Assembly: GCF_009883635.2 (NCBI RefSeq)
Contig: NZ_CP026115.2
Location: 682,001-746,000 of the forward strand
DNA from: Pseudomonas putida
GTDB lineage: Bacteria; Pseudomonadota; Gammaproteobacteria; Pseudomonadales; Pseudomonadaceae
DNA length: 64,000 bases
Direction of reading: 5' to 3'
In this document: positions 16,197 through 25,463 of the stretch, piece after piece
Position numbering within the stretch: the first letter of the stretch is position 1
Layout: each line of letters starts with the position of its first letter
Notes under the pieces: model-generated
Told to the model about the DNA's origin: nothing
What the model saw: only the letters and a program-made list of their open reading frames with translations
Databases searched by the model: none
Translations under genes and position numbers: made by a program

Positions 16197-17164
16197 AGCG
16201 CCGCCCGCCCGATGCCGTTGCGCAGGCGCAGGATATCGGCGAGCACCGCCAGGGCGATCTCGGCCGGGGTCTTGCTGCCCAGGTTGAGGCCGATTGGCGC
16301 GTGGATCCGCGCCAGTTCGTCGTAGCCCAAGCCGCCGATGCGGTGCAAGCGTTCGCGACGCTTGTCGGAGGTGGCCTTCGAGCCCATCACGCCGATATAG
16401 AACGCTTCGGTACGCACGGCTTCAAGCATGGCCAAGTCATCTATTTTCGGATCATGGGTCAATGCAACCACTGCCGTGTCGGCATGGCAACCGCCATTGG
16501 CGATGAACTCCGACGGCAGCTCGCGGCGCACCTCGATGCCGTCCAGCACCACGCCTTCGAGCACCTCGTCACGCGGGTCGCAGAGGATGACTTCAAAGCC
16601 CATGCCTTTACCGAACTCGGCGCAGAAATGCGCGACGCTGGAGTAGCCAGCCAGCAGCAGACGCTGGGCAGCACCGACACGCAAGCGCACGCGGCCGCTT
16701 TCACGTTCCACGCGTGGTCCCTGGCTGTGGTCGTCGACAACAATGCGCTCACCCTGCGGCAGGCTCACCTCGCGCAACAACCGGCGCTGGCCGCGCAGCG
16801 CGCCTTCCAGCTCACGCAGGTGGGCCTGCACCTCACAGTCGGCCGGCAGGTTTTCCACCAGCACCTCGAGCACGCCGCCGCAAGGCAGGCGAATGCTCGA
16901 ACGCGGGTCGTTGCCATCGCCATAGCGCACGATGGCAATCGGCTCGGGGAATTCGCCCCGCGCCACACGTTCGAGGAAGTCATCTTCGACGCAACCGCCC
17001 GACAGCGACCCCAGCCACTGGCCGCTGGCGTTGACCGCCAGCAGCGAGCCCGGCGCACGCGGCGCCGAGCCGTAGGTGGCGAGCACCGTGCACAACCACA
17101 CCCGCTGGCCATTGCACGACCACTGCAGCGCCTGGCTGATCACCTGGAGATCGAGATGCTGCAC
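16193..17164 (-). CDS. XdhC/CoxI-family molybdenum enzyme maturation factor
   Basis: 323 residues from GTG 17164, with GGAG six bases before it. The XdhC/CoxI N-terminal part shows TVLATYGSAPRAPGSLLAV and GSLSGGCVEDDFLE. The C-terminal Rossmann-like part shows GFEVILCDPRDEV and ALTHDPKIDDLAMLEAV, then FYIGVMGSKATSDKRRERL. In the family it binds the molybdenum cofactor, promotes its sulfuration and hands it to the apo-enzyme. It sits 3 bases behind the cytochrome c gene and overlaps mocA by 4 bases, consistent with maturation of the Mo hydroxylase encoded upstream in the same operon. Confidence 0.88.
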   Translation of the reverse strand: MQHLDLQVISQALQWSCNGQRVWLCTVLATYGSAPRAPGSLLAVNASGQWLGSLSGGCVEDDFLERVARGEFPEPIAIVRYGDGNDPRSSIRLPCGGVLEVLVENLPADCEVQAHLRELEGALRGQRRLLREVSLPQGERIVVDDHSQGPRVERESGRVRLRVGAAQRLLLAGYSSVAHFCAEFGKGMGFEVILCDPRDEVLEGVVLDGIEVRRELPSEFIANGGCHADTAVVALTHDPKIDDLAMLEAVRTEAFYIGVMGSKATSDKRRERLHRIGGLGYDELARIHAPIGLNLGSKTPAEIALAVLADILRLRNGIGRAAL

Positions 17165-17167
17165 GGT

Positions 17168-18379
17168 TTACTCCGCCTTCAGCTCGGCGAGCTGCTGTAC
17201 GGTCAGGTCGCCGGGCAATCCACCCCAGGCCTGGCGCAGGTAGTTGACCATGTCCGTCACTTGCTGGTCGTCAAGTTTGTCGGCGAAGCCCGGCATCGGC
17301 TGCATGCGCTCGAAGCCGGTGAACTGCTGCTCGCGGATACCGTCGAGAATGGCCTTGACCAGGTTGCGCGAATCGTCCTGGCGCAGCACGGTATTGCCGC
17401 GCATGGCCACCGCGATGTGCGGCTTGCCTTCGCCGTCGACGCCATGGCAACCGGCGCACACATTGAGGTACTGCTGGTGGCCACGCTTGGCGCTGTCGCT
17501 CATGCCCTCCAGGGCGACAGCTTCGATCACCTTCGCCGCTGGCGGCTGGTCGCCCAGCAGGTAGGTGGCCATGGCGCTCAGGTCGGCATCGGTCAGGTGC
17601 TGGGTGCTGTGGTGCACCACCGGGTACATCTCGTTGAACATGCTGCCCTGTGCACTGATGCCATGCTTGAGGAAGGTGGTCAGGTCAGGCTGGGTCCAGC
17701 CCCGCTCGGCCAGGTCCTTGGCCAGCAGGCTCGGTGCCAGGTAACCCAGCAGCAGGCTGCCGGTCAGGCGCTTGTCCTGCTGCAACGCACCAATAGGGTT
17801 ACGCGGCGTGTGGCACTCGCCGCAGTGGCCCATCACCTCGACCATGTACTGCCCGCGCTGCCAGGCCGGGCTGTTGCCCTCGGTCGGCTGCAGTTGCACG
17901 CTCTTGCCATAGAGCATGTTCCAGCCGGTCAACCCCAGGCGCACGTTGAACGGGAAGCTCAACGCCGTCTGCGGCGCCGGGCGGTTGATCGGCGGCACGG
18001 TCATCAGGTAGGCGAGGATCGCATCGGAATCCTCGCGCTTGATCAGGTGGTACGAGGTGTAAGGCATCGCCGGGTAGAGGTTGGCGCCGTCCTTGCGCTT
18101 GCCCTCGGTGACTGCGGCGAAGAACTCGTCGGCGGAGTAGTTGCCGATACCGTACTGCTTGTCCGGGGTGATGTTGCTGCCATAGATGGTGCCAAACGGC
18201 GAATGGATCGGCAGGCCACCGGCGAACGGGGCACCGCCTTCGGCCGTGTGGCAGGCCATGCAGTCGGCCGCACGGGCCAGGTATTCACCGCGCTTGACCT
18301 GCGCCTCATCGGCCGCCTGGGCCAGCGAAACGACGGCAAGGCCAAGGGCCAGCGCGAGCGTGCTACGAACGATGCCCAT
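17168..18379 (-). CDS. Tri-heme cytochrome c subunit of the molybdenum hydroxylase
   Basis: 403 residues from ATG 18379, preceded by AAGGAGGG at ideal spacing. A Sec signal peptide (STLALALGLAVVSLAQA) is followed by three heme c motifs: CMACH, CGECH and CAGCH. This layout is that of the cytochrome subunits of membrane-bound alcohol and aldehyde dehydrogenases. It would take electrons from the 2Fe-2S subunit in the periplasm and pass them to the quinone pool or terminal oxidases. It follows the 2Fe-2S gene by 2 bases. The adjacent dsb operon could assist maturation of such a cytochrome. Confidence 0.9.
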   Translation of the reverse strand: MGIVRSTLALALGLAVVSLAQAADEAQVKRGEYLARAADCMACHTAEGGAPFAGGLPIHSPFGTIYGSNITPDKQYGIGNYSADEFFAAVTEGKRKDGANLYPAMPYTSYHLIKREDSDAILAYLMTVPPINRPAPQTALSFPFNVRLGLTGWNMLYGKSVQLQPTEGNSPAWQRGQYMVEVMGHCGECHTPRNPIGALQQDKRLTGSLLLGYLAPSLLAKDLAERGWTQPDLTTFLKHGISAQGSMFNEMYPVVHHSTQHLTDADLSAMATYLLGDQPPAAKVIEAVALEGMSDSAKRGHQQYLNVCAGCHGVDGEGKPHIAVAMRGNTVLRQDDSRNLVKAILDGIREQQFTGFERMQPMPGFADKLDDQQVTDMVNYLRQAWGGLPGDLTVQQLAELKAE

Positions 18380-18381
18380 GC

Positions 18382-18918
18382 TCAACCCTCCTTGACCAGG
18401 CCAAGGTCATTGAGCACCGTGCGGGTGGCGTCGTAGTAACGCACGTACCCGGTGCAGCGGCAGATGTGGTGGCCGAGGCTGGCCTCGATACGGTCTTCCA
18501 CTTCACTCTTCTTCAACGGCTGGCGCTGGGCGGTTTCCACCAGCACCGTGGCTGCATTGACGAAGCCCGGCGCGCAGTAGCTGCACTGGAAGGCGAACAG
18601 GTCGACGAACTTCTGCTGGATCGGGTTCAGCGTCAGGTTGCCGGCCTCGTCCTGCTTGGCATGGCCTTCGATGGTGCGAACCTTCTTGCCCTCGAAGTAA
18701 TGCGCGCCGGTGATGCAGGTGCGCACCTCCTCGCTGGTGCCGTCGGGGTTGTCGACGATCACCACGCAGGCATGGCAGATGCCCTGGCCGCAGCCCAGGC
18801 GCGAACCTGTGAGGTTCTGGTGTTCGTGCAGGTAGTCGATCATCGCCAGGTCATCAGGGACCTCGACCGGGCCGACCGGTTGACCGTTGAGGGTCAGTTG
18901 CAGTGGACGGTTAGCCAT
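18382..18918 (-). CDS. 2Fe-2S subunit of xanthine oxidase-family dehydrogenase (IorA-like)
   Basis: 178 residues from ATG 18918; the start overlaps the last codons of the large-subunit gene. The plant-type [2Fe-2S] cluster is seen as SRLGCGQGICHACVV with a later Cys in VRTCITGAH. The second, all-helical cluster is seen as FQCSYCAPGFVNAA and HHICRCTGYVRY. The subunit moves electrons from the molybdenum centre to the cytochrome. No signal peptide is present, so it probably rides out with the Tat-exported large subunit. Confidence 0.9.
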   Translation of the reverse strand: MANRPLQLTLNGQPVGPVEVPDDLAMIDYLHEHQNLTGSRLGCGQGICHACVVIVDNPDGTSEEVRTCITGAHYFEGKKVRTIEGHAKQDEAGNLTLNPIQQKFVDLFAFQCSYCAPGFVNAATVLVETAQRQPLKKSEVEDRIEASLGHHICRCTGYVRYYDATRTVLNDLGLVKEG

Positions 18919-21742
18919 TGAGGGCCTCCTTGATACGGGCTGGGGTGATGGGGAGATCGCGCACGCGCTTGCCAATGGCATGCGCCACGGCGTTGCCGAT
19001 GGCACCGACGACCGGGATCATCACCACTTCGGCGATGCCCTTGGACGGGTCGGTCGGTGACAGCGGCGGGAGGATTTCGCTGGTCTGCTTCCACACCGCC
19101 ACATCCCGCGCGTGCGGCAGGCGGTAGCGGTTGAAGTTCCAGTCGCCCTCCCCAGGCCCGCCCTCGTACAACGGCATTTCTTCGGTCAGTGCATGGCCGA
19201 TGCCCATGGCGATACCGCCTTCGAGCTGGCCCTTGACCAGTTCCGGCACCAGCACACGGCCGCACTCGACCCAGCTGTGGTGGTTGATCACCTCAACCTC
19301 GTGGGTGCCCTTGTTGACCTTGACCTCGACGATGGTCGCCACCGGGCTGTAGTAGGTGACCATGGCGTTGTTCAGCTGGGTGTCCGGATAGGCGGCGTTC
19401 TGCCGGTCGAGCAGGTGGTAGCCGTGGCTGCTCATCTGCGCCTTCTTGGCATTGACCGCGCCGTCGCCGTACTTCACCGCCACGGCATCGAGCGGGAATC
19501 GCTCGCGCACGCCGTCGATGACGAAGTCGGCCTCGGCCCAGCTCCAGCGGTTGAAGCCGTGCACGCTGACGCCGGTAATCAGCCCCATCTCGTGGGCCTT
19601 CTGCGCCAGCTGGGCAAAGGGGATCGGCGACAGACCATTGCCGGTAAGCTCGCCGTTGACCCACACCGCATTCTCCCGGCGCACCACCAACGGGTTGGCC
19701 TGGCCGCCATGGGGCCCCTGGCTCCAGATGGCCATGGCCGCCGGCCACAGGCCGTGGTTGAACAGCACGCGGGCCGCTTCACGGGTGGCATGGCTGAAGT
19801 AGAACGCCGAGTTGGTCGCCGACGACGGCGAGGCCAGCTTGCCGACCCAGCGCGGGTTGCGCAGTGCCGCGTCCTGCTCGGGCTGGCTGATCAGGTACGG
19901 GTTGCCGCTGGTGGTCAGCTGCAACTCCGGCCATTCGGTGACGGCGGTCTTCACCTCGTCGGCCGAGCGGCCGAGGAAATCGCTGACCACCAGCGCCTGG
20001 GACGTGGACATACCAGTGCCCAGCTCGGTGCCGATGTGGCGCAGGCTGATGCGGCCATCAGCGGTGAACTCGACGCTGGCCATCGGCGCCTCGGAACCGG
20101 TGCCGAAGTCCTTCTGGCAGATGGCGAAGCCAACGCCGTACCAGTGGTCCGGGTCCTTGGCGTCCATCTGCTGCTTGCGGGCATCGCGGTTGCGCCACCA
20201 GTCGTGCACGGCAGCCTTGTCGAGGATCTCATACAAGCGCAGGGCACCGGCCGGGACCGCACCCTGGGTGTTCTTCATGCCCGACTTCAGGGCGTTGGCG
20301 CGGCGCAGGTCGATGGCGTCGACGCCCAGGCGACCGGCGATTTCATCCACCATCATCTCGGTGGCGGCCATGCTCTGCAGGGTGCCGTAGCCGCGCATGG
20401 AGCCGGCCTCGACGCCGCGCGAGTAGTAGGCGGTCACCGACAGATCGTTCTGCGGCATGTAGTAGATCGACTGCGCCGCGGTGGCGCCCACCGCAGCCAC
20501 CGACGGGCTATAGTTGATGCGCCCGCCGCCGTCGCAGCTCATGTCGGCGCGGAAGATCTTGAAGCGGTGGTCCTTCTTGTCCACGGCCAGCTGGTAGCGG
20601 ATGTCGAAGGCATGGCGCTTGATGCCGCTCTGGAACTGCTCGTAGCGGTCGTTGGCCAGGCGGATCGGCACACCGGCGCCATACAGTGCGGCCACGGCGG
20701 CGTAGAAGACGAAGATATTGTTGTCTTTGGAGCCGTAGCCGACGGTGTAGCCCGGGTGCATGTTCAACGTGTTCAGGGCGAAGCGCGACGGCTTGATCAT
20801 GTGCACGCATTCCTGCGCCACTTCGAACGGGCACTGGGTCGCGACCACGAAGTGCAGCGTGCCGGTCGCCTGGTCGTACCAGCCGTTGCCGTTGTCCGGC
20901 TCCAGCGCGGCGGGCTCGATCGACGGCGTCTTGTAGCGCTCGTCGAACACCAGCCAGTCCTCGGGCGGGTTGTCCAGCTGTTCACCCATGCGTTTGGCGT
21001 AGAACAGGCCCTGCTCGGTCAGGTCTCCGTGCTGGTTGGGTTGCTTGGACCACACCGGTTTGCGGTTGAGGATGGTAGGGAACAGCATGGAATTCTTCAG
21101 GCTGGAGAATTCATCGTCGTCGAACGGCGTGGCGCCGCCCACACGCACGAAGCGGAAGCTGCCATAGGGGTCACGCTGGTACAGCGGGGCCTGGGCGCCG
21201 TACTGGATCGCCTTGTCGTTGAACTGCAGCTTGCGCTTGGCCTGACGGAAGCGTTCGAAGTCGTGCCAGATCAGGATCGCCACCGGATGCCCGATGAACA
21301 TCGGCACCTGGCCGGGCGGCAGCAGCGGGTCGGGCGAATGGGCCTCGGGCCAGGCGATGCCATCCTTCGCCAGGTCGGCGGCGGTGACGATACGGTCCGG
21401 CTGCAGGTCGGTGCCGAGCAGGCTGAGGTCATGGCCGGCATAGATGCGGTCGACCTTGGTTGCCTTGAGCAGCAGCGCGTGGCCTTGCTGGGTCGGCCAG
21501 CCGGGCATGTCCTTGGCGCGGATGTCGCGGGCGAAGACCTTGTTGCCGCAGACTTTCGACAGTGCGTCGTTGCGAAAACGCGCCTTGCCGTCATGGTTCA
21601 TCCACTTTTGCGGCGAGGTGGTGACGCGCTCCTCCATCAGGGCGGCGAATGCCTGGCTGCCAAGTGGCGCCATGGTCACACCGACACCAGCGATCAGGCC
21701 GCCTTGCAAGAAGGCGCGCCGGGAAATATCACGGTTGGACAT
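18911..21742 (-). CDS. Molybdopterin-binding large subunit, periplasmic aldehyde oxidase/isoquinoline oxidoreductase family
   Basis: 943 residues from ATG 21742 with AGAGGA before it; an upstream extension in the same frame precedes the Tat signal and is rejected. The N-terminus RDISRRAFLQGG is a Tat signal, so folded enzyme with cofactor is exported. The xanthine oxidase Mo-binding fold is recognisable in GSMRGYGTLQSMAATEMMVDEIA, FGTGSEAP and HIGTELGTGMSTSQALVVSDFLG. KGIAEVVMIP near the C-terminus holds the catalytic Glu position. With the 2Fe-2S and tri-heme cytochrome subunits it should oxidise an aldehyde or N-heterocycle in the periplasm. Which substrate cannot be told. First gene of the five-gene operon. 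Confidence 0.88.
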   Translation of the reverse strand: MSNRDISRRAFLQGGLIAGVGVTMAPLGSQAFAALMEERVTTSPQKWMNHDGKARFRNDALSKVCGNKVFARDIRAKDMPGWPTQQGHALLLKATKVDRIYAGHDLSLLGTDLQPDRIVTAADLAKDGIAWPEAHSPDPLLPPGQVPMFIGHPVAILIWHDFERFRQAKRKLQFNDKAIQYGAQAPLYQRDPYGSFRFVRVGGATPFDDDEFSSLKNSMLFPTILNRKPVWSKQPNQHGDLTEQGLFYAKRMGEQLDNPPEDWLVFDERYKTPSIEPAALEPDNGNGWYDQATGTLHFVVATQCPFEVAQECVHMIKPSRFALNTLNMHPGYTVGYGSKDNNIFVFYAAVAALYGAGVPIRLANDRYEQFQSGIKRHAFDIRYQLAVDKKDHRFKIFRADMSCDGGGRINYSPSVAAVGATAAQSIYYMPQNDLSVTAYYSRGVEAGSMRGYGTLQSMAATEMMVDEIAGRLGVDAIDLRRANALKSGMKNTQGAVPAGALRLYEILDKAAVHDWWRNRDARKQQMDAKDPDHWYGVGFAICQKDFGTGSEAPMASVEFTADGRISLRHIGTELGTGMSTSQALVVSDFLGRSADEVKTAVTEWPELQLTTSGNPYLISQPEQDAALRNPRWVGKLASPSSATNSAFYFSHATREAARVLFNHGLWPAAMAIWSQGPHGGQANPLVVRRENAVWVNGELTGNGLSPIPFAQLAQKAHEMGLITGVSVHGFNRWSWAEADFVIDGVRERFPLDAVAVKYGDGAVNAKKAQMSSHGYHLLDRQNAAYPDTQLNNAMVTYYSPVATIVEVKVNKGTHEVEVINHHSWVECGRVLVPELVKGQLEGGIAMGIGHALTEEMPLYEGGPGEGDWNFNRYRLPHARDVAVWKQTSEILPPLSPTDPSKGIAEVVMIPVVGAIGNAVAHAIGKRVRDLPITPARIKEALNG

Positions 21743-21956
21743 GCTTGATCCTCTGGGCAGCAGCGGTTCTGCCCAACTTTTCTGATTCTTGTGCGGGGAA
21801 CTCGGACGGGTGAGAACCTTGAACCGCAAGTCAGAAAAAACTGACTTATATGTCAACTTTACAACAAGGACGTGAGCATAAGCAAAGTCAAGCCGACAAT
21901 ATGTCGCGCTATTCGGGCCGACGCGTTGGCCTGGATCAACGTCATGTAGGAAGGGT

Positions 21957-21971
21957 TTAACCTTGGGTTAA
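21957..21971. promoter_or_regulatory. Palindrome upstream of dsbD
   Basis: TTAACCTTGGGTTAA is a perfect 6+3+6 inverted repeat 50 bases before dsbD, in the divergent gap with the Mo hydroxylase operon. It could be an operator; the binding protein is unknown. Confidence 0.35.
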
Positions 21972-22020
21972 TCGTCCCCGGCCAGCATGGCCCCACTCCC
22001 AGATCTGCCAAGGCGAAGAC

Positions 22021-23733
22021 ATGCGCATTCTCCTGCTCTTCCTGACGTTCCTCCTGGCCGGCCCGTTGCAGGCCAACCCGTTTGACGTCAAACCGGACTT
22101 CCTGCCAGTCAACCAAGCGTTCGTGCTGACCCACGACCGCCAGGCCGATGGACAGATGCGCCTGTACTTCCAGATCAAGCAGGGGTACTACCTTTACCAG
22201 AAGCGCCTGAAATTCGACGGCTTGACTGCCGAGCAGCAGCCGCAACTCCCCCCCGCCCTCAATCACCATGACGAGTTCTTTGGTGACAGCGCGGTCTACC
22301 GCGACCAGCTCGAACTGCTGATCCCGGCCAATGCCCAAGGCCAGTTGCGCCTCGGCTGGCAGGGCTGTGCCGATGCTGGCCTGTGCTACCCACCGCAGAC
22401 CACCGCCATCGACTTGGGCGGCAGCGCGACGCCGGCCACCGAACAAGCCAGCGACCAGGCACTGGCCAGCGGCCTGCAGAACGCCAGCCTGGCCTGGAGC
22501 CTGCTGGCGTTCTTCGGCCTCGGCCTGCTGCTGGCTTTCACCCCTTGCTCGCTGCCGATGCTTCCGATCCTCGCTGGCCTGGTCCTGGGCAACGGCGCCA
22601 GCGCCCGGCGTGGCTGGCTGCTGGCCGGGGTGTATGTGCTGAGCATGGCGATGGTGTATGCGGCCCTGGGTGTGGTCGCGGCATTGCTGGGGGCCAGCCT
22701 GCAGGCGTGGCTGCAGCAACCTTGGCTGCTGGGCAGCCTGGCCGGCTTGTTCATCCTCCTCGCCCTGCCCATGTTCGGCGCCTTCGAGCTGCAACTACCG
22801 GCGGCCCTGCGCGATCGCCTCGACCGCGCCGGCCAAGGCACCCGTGGTGGCAACCTGTACGGCGCAGCGCTGTTGGGCGCCCTTTCCGGCCTGCTGCTCG
22901 GCCCCTGCATGACCGCGCCGCTGGCGGGTGCGCTGCTGTTCATCGCGCAAAGCGGCGATGTGCTGCAAGGCGCGCTGGTGCTGTTCAGCCTCGGCCTGGG
23001 CATGGGCGTGCCGCTGCTGTTGCTGGTGACCCTGGGCAACCGTTACCTGCCACGCCCGGGCGCATGGATGAACCGGGTCAAGGGGGTGTTCGGCTTCGTG
23101 TTCCTGGCCATGGCCCTGTACACCGTGCGCAGCCTGCTCGCCGCCCCCGTGTTGCTGGCACTGAGCGGTGCATGGCTGATCGCCCTGGGCTGGGCCATGT
23201 GGCCGGCCCTACAGCGCTTGCCGGCGCTACGTGCCGTACCGTTGCTGGGCGCCTTATGGGGTGGCCTGCTGCTGGTCGGCGCTGCTGCAGGGGGCGACGA
23301 TCTGTGGCAACCGTTGCGACCGTTCGCCGGTGGCACCGCAGTCGCTACCGGGCAGAAGGCCGACGAGCACTTCGTCACGGTCAGCAGCCCTGAAGCCCTG
23401 CAACGCGAGCTGGATGCCGCCAAGGCCCGCGGCCAGTGGGTGATGGTCGACTACTACGCCGACTGGTGCGTGTCGTGCAAGGTCATGGAAAAGCAGGTGT
23501 TCACCCGCCCCGACGTGCAAACCAGCCTGGCCGGCGTGCACCTGCTGCGCCTGGACGTGACCGCCGATTCTGCCGCCAGCCGCGCCCTGCTGCAGCGCTA
23601 CCAGGTACCCGGCCCGCCCAGCATCATCTGGCTCGGCCCGGAAGGCGAAGAGCGCCGCGCCCGGCGCATCACCGGCGAGGTGGATGCCGCCGCGTTCCTG
23701 CAACACTGGACCCAGACCCGGAGCCAAGGCTGA
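22021..23733 (+). CDS. dsbD: DsbD, thiol:disulfide interchange protein
   Basis: 570 residues. A signal peptide (to about residue 18) is followed by the periplasmic alpha domain, where CADAGLCYPP holds the reactive pair. The eight-helix membrane part has its two cysteines in FTPCSLPMLPILAG and LLGPCMTAPLAG. The C-terminal thioredoxin-like gamma domain has YYADWCVSCKVMEKQVF. It carries electrons from cytoplasmic thioredoxin across the membrane to periplasmic partners such as DsbG and cytochrome c maturation proteins. First gene of a three-gene operon; its TGA overlaps the next ATG by one base. Confidence 0.95.
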   Translation: MRILLLFLTFLLAGPLQANPFDVKPDFLPVNQAFVLTHDRQADGQMRLYFQIKQGYYLYQKRLKFDGLTAEQQPQLPPALNHHDEFFGDSAVYRDQLELLIPANAQGQLRLGWQGCADAGLCYPPQTTAIDLGGSATPATEQASDQALASGLQNASLAWSLLAFFGLGLLLAFTPCSLPMLPILAGLVLGNGASARRGWLLAGVYVLSMAMVYAALGVVAALLGASLQAWLQQPWLLGSLAGLFILLALPMFGAFELQLPAALRDRLDRAGQGTRGGNLYGAALLGALSGLLLGPCMTAPLAGALLFIAQSGDVLQGALVLFSLGLGMGVPLLLLVTLGNRYLPRPGAWMNRVKGVFGFVFLAMALYTVRSLLAAPVLLALSGAWLIALGWAMWPALQRLPALRAVPLLGALWGGLLLVGAAAGGDDLWQPLRPFAGGTAVATGQKADEHFVTVSSPEALQRELDAAKARGQWVMVDYYADWCVSCKVMEKQVFTRPDVQTSLAGVHLLRLDVTADSAASRALLQRYQVPGPPSIIWLGPEGEERRARRITGEVDAAAFLQHWTQTRSQG

Positions 23734-24569
23734 TGCTGACGGTAACCCTTGGGCCGCTGACCATGGCCCTCAACCACCTGCTGATGCTCGCCGCCCTCGG
23801 CGTCGCCTGCCTGGTTGGCTGGTGGGTCGCCCGGCGGGGCGGTGAAAGCCCGGAATCGGCGCTGTTCAATCTGTTCCTGGTCGGCCTGCTGTGCGCCCGC
23901 ATAGGTTTCGTGCTGGCCTACTGGCCGATGTACCGCGACGACCTGGTGCAAGTCATCGACATCCGCGACGGCGGCTTCCTGCTCTGGTCGGGCCTGGTCG
24001 GCATCGTCCTCGCCACCCTCTGGCAGGGCTGGCGCCAGCCGGGTCTGCGGCGCCCGCTGGGCTGGGCACTGTTCAGCGGTGCGCTGTTCTGGGGCCTGAC
24101 CAGCCTGGGCAGCCACCTGTACAGCAAGGGCACCGCACTGCCCGAACTGAGCCTGCGCAATGCCACTGGCCAGTCCGTGGCCCTGCACAGCTACCGTGGC
24201 AAACCGCTGGTGATCAATATCTGGGCCACCTGGTGCCCGCCATGCCGCCGCGAAATGCCGGTGCTGCAACAGGCCCAGGGCGAATACCCCCATGTGACCT
24301 TCATCTTCGTCAATCAGGGCGAGACGCCGGAAAACGTCACGACCTTCCTCGCCACCACCGGGCTGAGCCTGACCCATGTGCTGTTCGACGGCACCGGCGC
24401 GCTGGCCCAGCGGGTCGGTTCGATGGCCCTGCCCACCACGCTGTTCTACGACGCCGACGGCCGCCTGATCGGCAGCCATCTCGGCGAGCTGTCGCGGGCC
24501 AGCCTGCGTCATGCCCTGGAACCTTTCGAGCGGGCCAAGGCGCCCGCCCCTGCCGCACAAGGAAACTGA
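23733..24569 (+). CDS. TlpA-like membrane-anchored thioredoxin
   Basis: 278 residues. The first 125 or so contain about four hydrophobic segments, including MALNHLLMLAALGVACLVGW, LFNLFLVGLLCARIGFVLAYW and FLLWSGLVGIVLATLW. They resemble an Lgt-like or DsbD-partner membrane part and are longer than a simple anchor. The C-terminal TlpA/ResA domain has WATWCPPCRREMPVL and the cis-proline region GSMALPTTLFYD. It is probably a periplasm-facing reductase fed by DsbD. Start codon overlaps the dsbD stop, so it is translationally coupled. Its partner could be apocytochrome c or a DsbC/G-type protein. Confidence 0.87.
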   Translation: MLTVTLGPLTMALNHLLMLAALGVACLVGWWVARRGGESPESALFNLFLVGLLCARIGFVLAYWPMYRDDLVQVIDIRDGGFLLWSGLVGIVLATLWQGWRQPGLRRPLGWALFSGALFWGLTSLGSHLYSKGTALPELSLRNATGQSVALHSYRGKPLVINIWATWCPPCRREMPVLQQAQGEYPHVTFIFVNQGETPENVTTFLATTGLSLTHVLFDGTGALAQRVGSMALPTTLFYDADGRLIGSHLGELSRASLRHALEPFERAKAPAPAAQGN

Positions 24570-24570
24570 C

Positions 24571-25329
24571 ATGCGATTGACTGCCCTGCTGCCCCTGTCC
24601 CTGGCCCTGCTGGCCGCCCCGCTGGTGCAGGCCGAAGACCTGCCCAAGGCGATCCAGCAACTGCAAGCCAAGGGCGCCGAAATCAAGGGCAGCTTCGATG
24701 CGCCCAACGGCCTGCGCGGCTATGCCGCCGAGTACCAGAACAGTGCCCTGGCGCTGTACCTGACGCCAGACGGCAAGCACGTGCTGGTCGGCAGCCTGTT
24801 CGACGAGCAGGGCAAGGACCTCAGCGCCGAGCCGCTGCAGAAGCTGGTGTACGCGCCAATGAGCAAAGAGATCTGGGCAAAGATGGAGAAAACCGCCTGG
24901 ATCGCCGACGGCAAGGACAGTGCGCCGCGCAAGGTGTACCTGTTCAGCGACCCCAACTGTCCGTACTGCAACATGTTCTGGGAACAGGCGCGGCCTTGGG
25001 TGGACTCGGGCAAGGTGCAGTTGCGCCATATCATGGTCGGTATCATCCGCGAGGACAGCCCGGGCAAGTCGGCAGCCCTGCTGGCAGCCAAGGACCCGGC
25101 CAAGGCGCTGCATGAGCACGAGAAAGCGGGCAAGGCGAGTACCTTGAAGCCGCTGGACAAGGTGCCAGATGCCGTGCAGCAGAAGCTGGCGGCGAACATG
25201 GCGCTGATGGAGGAGATGGGGCTGCAGGCGACCCCGGCGATTTTCTATCAGGATGAGCAGGGCAACCTGCAGAGCCAGCAAGGCGCACCGCGGCCCGAAT
25301 TGCTCGGGAAAATTCTCGGCAAGCGCTGA
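24571..25329 (+). CDS. dsbG: DsbG, periplasmic disulfide isomerase/chaperone
   Basis: 252 residues from ATG 24571 with AAGGAAA before it. Signal peptide RLTALLPLSLALLAAPLVQA, then the dimerisation domain, then the thioredoxin domain with VYLFSDPNCPYCNMFW. The active site CPYC is that of DsbG. The cis-proline loop is seen in GLQATPAIFYQD. DsbG protects single exposed cysteines from oxidation and isomerises disulfides, and is kept reduced by DsbD, the first gene of this operon. Confidence 0.92.
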   Translation: MRLTALLPLSLALLAAPLVQAEDLPKAIQQLQAKGAEIKGSFDAPNGLRGYAAEYQNSALALYLTPDGKHVLVGSLFDEQGKDLSAEPLQKLVYAPMSKEIWAKMEKTAWIADGKDSAPRKVYLFSDPNCPYCNMFWEQARPWVDSGKVQLRHIMVGIIREDSPGKSAALLAAKDPAKALHEHEKAGKASTLKPLDKVPDAVQQKLAANMALMEEMGLQATPAIFYQDEQGNLQSQQGAPRPELLGKILGKR

Positions 25330-25350
25330 AAACTCGATCGCCTGCTCCAG

Positions 25351-25444
25351 CCCATTCGCGGGGCAAGCCCGCTCCTACAGAAACCCCACAAAATTCAAGC
25401 CTTACGGAGTACATGTAGGAGCGGGCTTGTCCCGCGAATGGGGC
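25351..25444. repeat. Inverted pair of REP elements
   Basis: Copies at 25351-25380 (CATTCGCGGGGCAAGCCCGC..) and, in reverse, 25414-25444 lie between the convergent dsbG and pvdL genes. The pair may also protect or terminate both transcripts. Confidence 0.85.
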
Positions 25445-25463
25445 GCAAAGCGCCCCCAGCGAT

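Noticed and set aside
16301..18436. A 711-codon plus-strand frame
   Set aside because: Shadow of xdhC, the cytochrome c and the 2Fe-2S genes, which have clear cofactor motifs on the other strand.
19112..21748. An 878-codon plus-strand frame
   Set aside because: Shadow of the molybdopterin-binding large subunit gene.
21743..21856. N-terminal extension of the Mo subunit
   Set aside because: It would place 38 residues before a Tat signal; ATG 21742 has AGAGGA before it.
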